A DNA stretch of 6,431 bases, from positions 1 to 6,431 of the forward strand of contig WAQG01000117.1 of NCBI GenBank assembly GCA_015520395.1, read 5' to 3'. Shown here one piece after another: positions 5,502-6,431 of this stretch (position 1 is its first letter; the number at the start of each line of letters is the position of its first letter). The notes below the pieces were generated by a model. That model saw only the letters and a list, made by a program, of their open reading frames with translations, had not been told where the DNA came from and searched no databases. This stretch comes from Candidatus Geoarchaeota archaeon. Its GTDB lineage: Archaea; Thermoproteota; Thermoprotei; Gearchaeales; WAQG01. The translations under genes and the position numbers were made by a program.

Positions 5502-5978
5502 ATGGTTGCTGAAGACGTTATGGGGAAGGTTAAGGAGATGGCGGAGGCTGAGGAGAGGTATGCCAAGGAGCTTAGGGAGCTGGCCGGCAGGTTCAGGCAC
5601 CCGGTCCTCCAAGCCCTCATAATGGGGATCGCCCAGGACAGCCTTAAACACGCCGTGTTCTATAGGGCGGTTCACGAGCTTCTCTCACGGGTCCAACCCA
5701 TGCTGAGCGAGGAGGAGCTTGAAATAATAAGGACGGGGATAGCGAGGCACATAAAGATGGAGGAGGAGATGGTCAAGCTGTCGGGGAGGCTTGCGGAGGA
5801 GGCGGGGGATCCGAGGCTTAAGCTGATATTCAGGGCGGTCTACGAGGACGAGATGAAACACCACAGTCTACTGGTTTTGATACGGGAGAAGATAGCCGAG
5901 AGCGAGACCTTCACCGAGGAGGATCTCTGGGACGCCGTGTGGAGGGATAGCCCCTGGCACGGCGCGCCTGGAGGGTAG
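5502..5978 (+). CDS. Ferritin-like / rubrerythrin-family four-helix protein
   Basis: 158 residues, almost entirely helical, without a C-terminal rubredoxin domain. Helix A carries E17/E18 in EAEERYAKEL. Helix B carries DSLKH (46-50), helix C has MEEEM (86-90), and helix D has EDEMKHH (115-121) with a clean E117-x-x-H120 pair. This alternation of Glu and ExxH is the diiron signature of the ferritin-like superfamily, pointing to a role in peroxide or iron handling. The helix-B pair is not a canonical ExxH: the position three before H50 is S47, preceded by D46, so one iron site may be altered. The C-terminal tail SPWHGAPGG (150-158) follows a Trp-rich segment, and I believe similar tails occur in other archaeal members. 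The start at ATG 5502 is supported by the SD. The gene has its own promoter and converges on the methyltransferase gene, 26 bp away. No electron-transfer partner is visible nearby. Confidence 0.82.
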   Translation: MVAEDVMGKVKEMAEAEERYAKELRELAGRFRHPVLQALIMGIAQDSLKHAVFYRAVHELLSRVQPMLSEEELEIIRTGIARHIKMEEEMVKLSGRLAEEAGDPRLKLIFRAVYEDEMKHHSLLVLIREKIAESETFTEEDLWDAVWRDSPWHGAPGG

Positions 5979-6004
5979 AGCGAGCTGTGGAAGGTATGCA
6001 AGGC

Positions 6005-6431
6005 TTAACGCTCTTTAACGGCGACGACTATCATTCTGGGGCTTCTTACCGTGTATTCTTCCCCACCGTAGTTCCCCAGCAGCTTGATGAGGCTTAACCC
6101 ATACTTATTCAAGAGTTTCTTGAGCTCCCAGGGCATGTAGAGCCTGACCCTCACCCTCCTGGAGGCCACCTCTCTCCCCCCTGCGATAAACACCCTCTCG
6201 GACTCAAGGTAGCCGTCGTTGAAATCATAGGTGGTGTCCTCTAACACGGTGTAGCCGCCCGACTCATACCACACCTTACTCCCACCGCCATAGACATAAG
6301 CCCTGAACGCCATCAAGGCCGGGTTTAACGTGTCGATGAGGAGCCTGCCACCCCTCCTGAGGGCCCCCGACACGCCCTCCAAAACCCTCTCGTTATCCTC
6401 ATCGCTAAAATAGCCGAAAGTGGTGTAGAAG
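6005..6431 (-). CDS. Class I SAM-dependent methyltransferase, C-terminal part (5' end outside window)
   Basis: The frame is open to the right edge and gives 141 residues ending at TAA (6007-6005). It opens with FYTTFGYFSDEDNERVLEGV, the motif II segment after strand 4 of class I methyltransferases. Next is ALRRGGRLLIDTLNP (22-36), the strand 5/motif III segment, and then the antiparallel C-terminal strands (about 60-140) ending VRSPRMIVVAVKER. These blocks are standard for small-molecule methyltransferases of the Methyltransf_11/25 type. The SAM-binding GxGxG motif lies beyond the window, so binding residues and substrate cannot be judged. In-frame TTG 6382 and GTG codons are internal and should not be taken as starts. 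The gene is convergent with the ferritin-like gene. Confidence 0.85.
   Translation of the reverse strand, partial: FYTTFGYFSDEDNERVLEGVSGALRRGGRLLIDTLNPALMAFRAYVYGGGSKVWYESGGYTVLEDTTYDFNDGYLESERVFIAGGREVASRRVRVRLYMPWELKKLLNKYGLSLIKLLGNYGGEEYTVRSPRMIVVAVKER

Noticed and set aside
5435..5675. Minus-strand open frames over the start of the ferritin-like gene
   Set aside because: They are antisense to the conserved helix A and B codons and run through the AT-rich promoter; they show no domain.

Overview
The window looks like an ordinary chromosomal segment of a hyperthermophilic archaeon, most likely a member of the Thermoproteota (crenarchaea). The evidence is GC-rich coding sequence with heavy AGG/ATA/GGG codon use, archaeal TATA-like elements about 25-30 bp before starts, Shine-Dalgarno (SD) motifs of the GGTGA/GGAGG type, a probably leaderless gene, and the protein set itself: an archaeal-type myo-inositol-1-phosphate synthase, a BCP-type peroxiredoxin, a ferritin-like protein ending in SPWHGAPGG, and a large secreted beta-propeller protein. 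I see no mobile element, CRISPR array, tRNA or rRNA. The species cannot be fixed from the sequence.

Layout. Bases 3-221 (+) are the 3' end of an unrecognised gene, followed by an oligo-T stretch. Next is a TATA-like element and a long (+) gene for a membrane-anchored extracytoplasmic beta-propeller protein (390 or 354 to 2267). Its 3' end overlaps by 11 bp the 3' end of the convergent (-) inositol-1-phosphate synthase gene (2257-3438). That synthase is divergent from a one-cysteine peroxiredoxin (3569-4033, +). The space between the two carries two near-identical copies of an almost perfect palindrome, TTTACA-NN-TGTAAA, one of which sits on the synthase TATA box. The peroxiredoxin converges on a two-gene (-) unit: a MaoC-like hotdog protein (4797-5264) and then an unrecognised 234-residue protein (4061-4765). 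A 237-bp divergent region separates this unit from a ferritin-like/rubrerythrin-family gene (5502-5978, +). That gene converges on the C-terminal part of a class I SAM-dependent methyltransferase (6005-6431, -), which runs off the window.

How the genes relate. They do not form one pathway. Inositol-1-phosphate synthase feeds archaeal inositol phospholipids and, in many hyperthermophiles, the solute di-myo-inositol phosphate. The peroxiredoxin and the ferritin-like protein both fit peroxide or iron handling but are in separate transcription units. The MaoC-like protein and its downstream partner are probably co-transcribed.

The strongest unexplained signal is the duplicated palindromic operator between the synthase and the peroxiredoxin. 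Smaller points are the non-canonical active-site residues of the MaoC-like and ferritin-like proteins, start-site corrections for three genes, and a possible frameshift in the truncated first gene. I did not find a convincing new multi-gene system.
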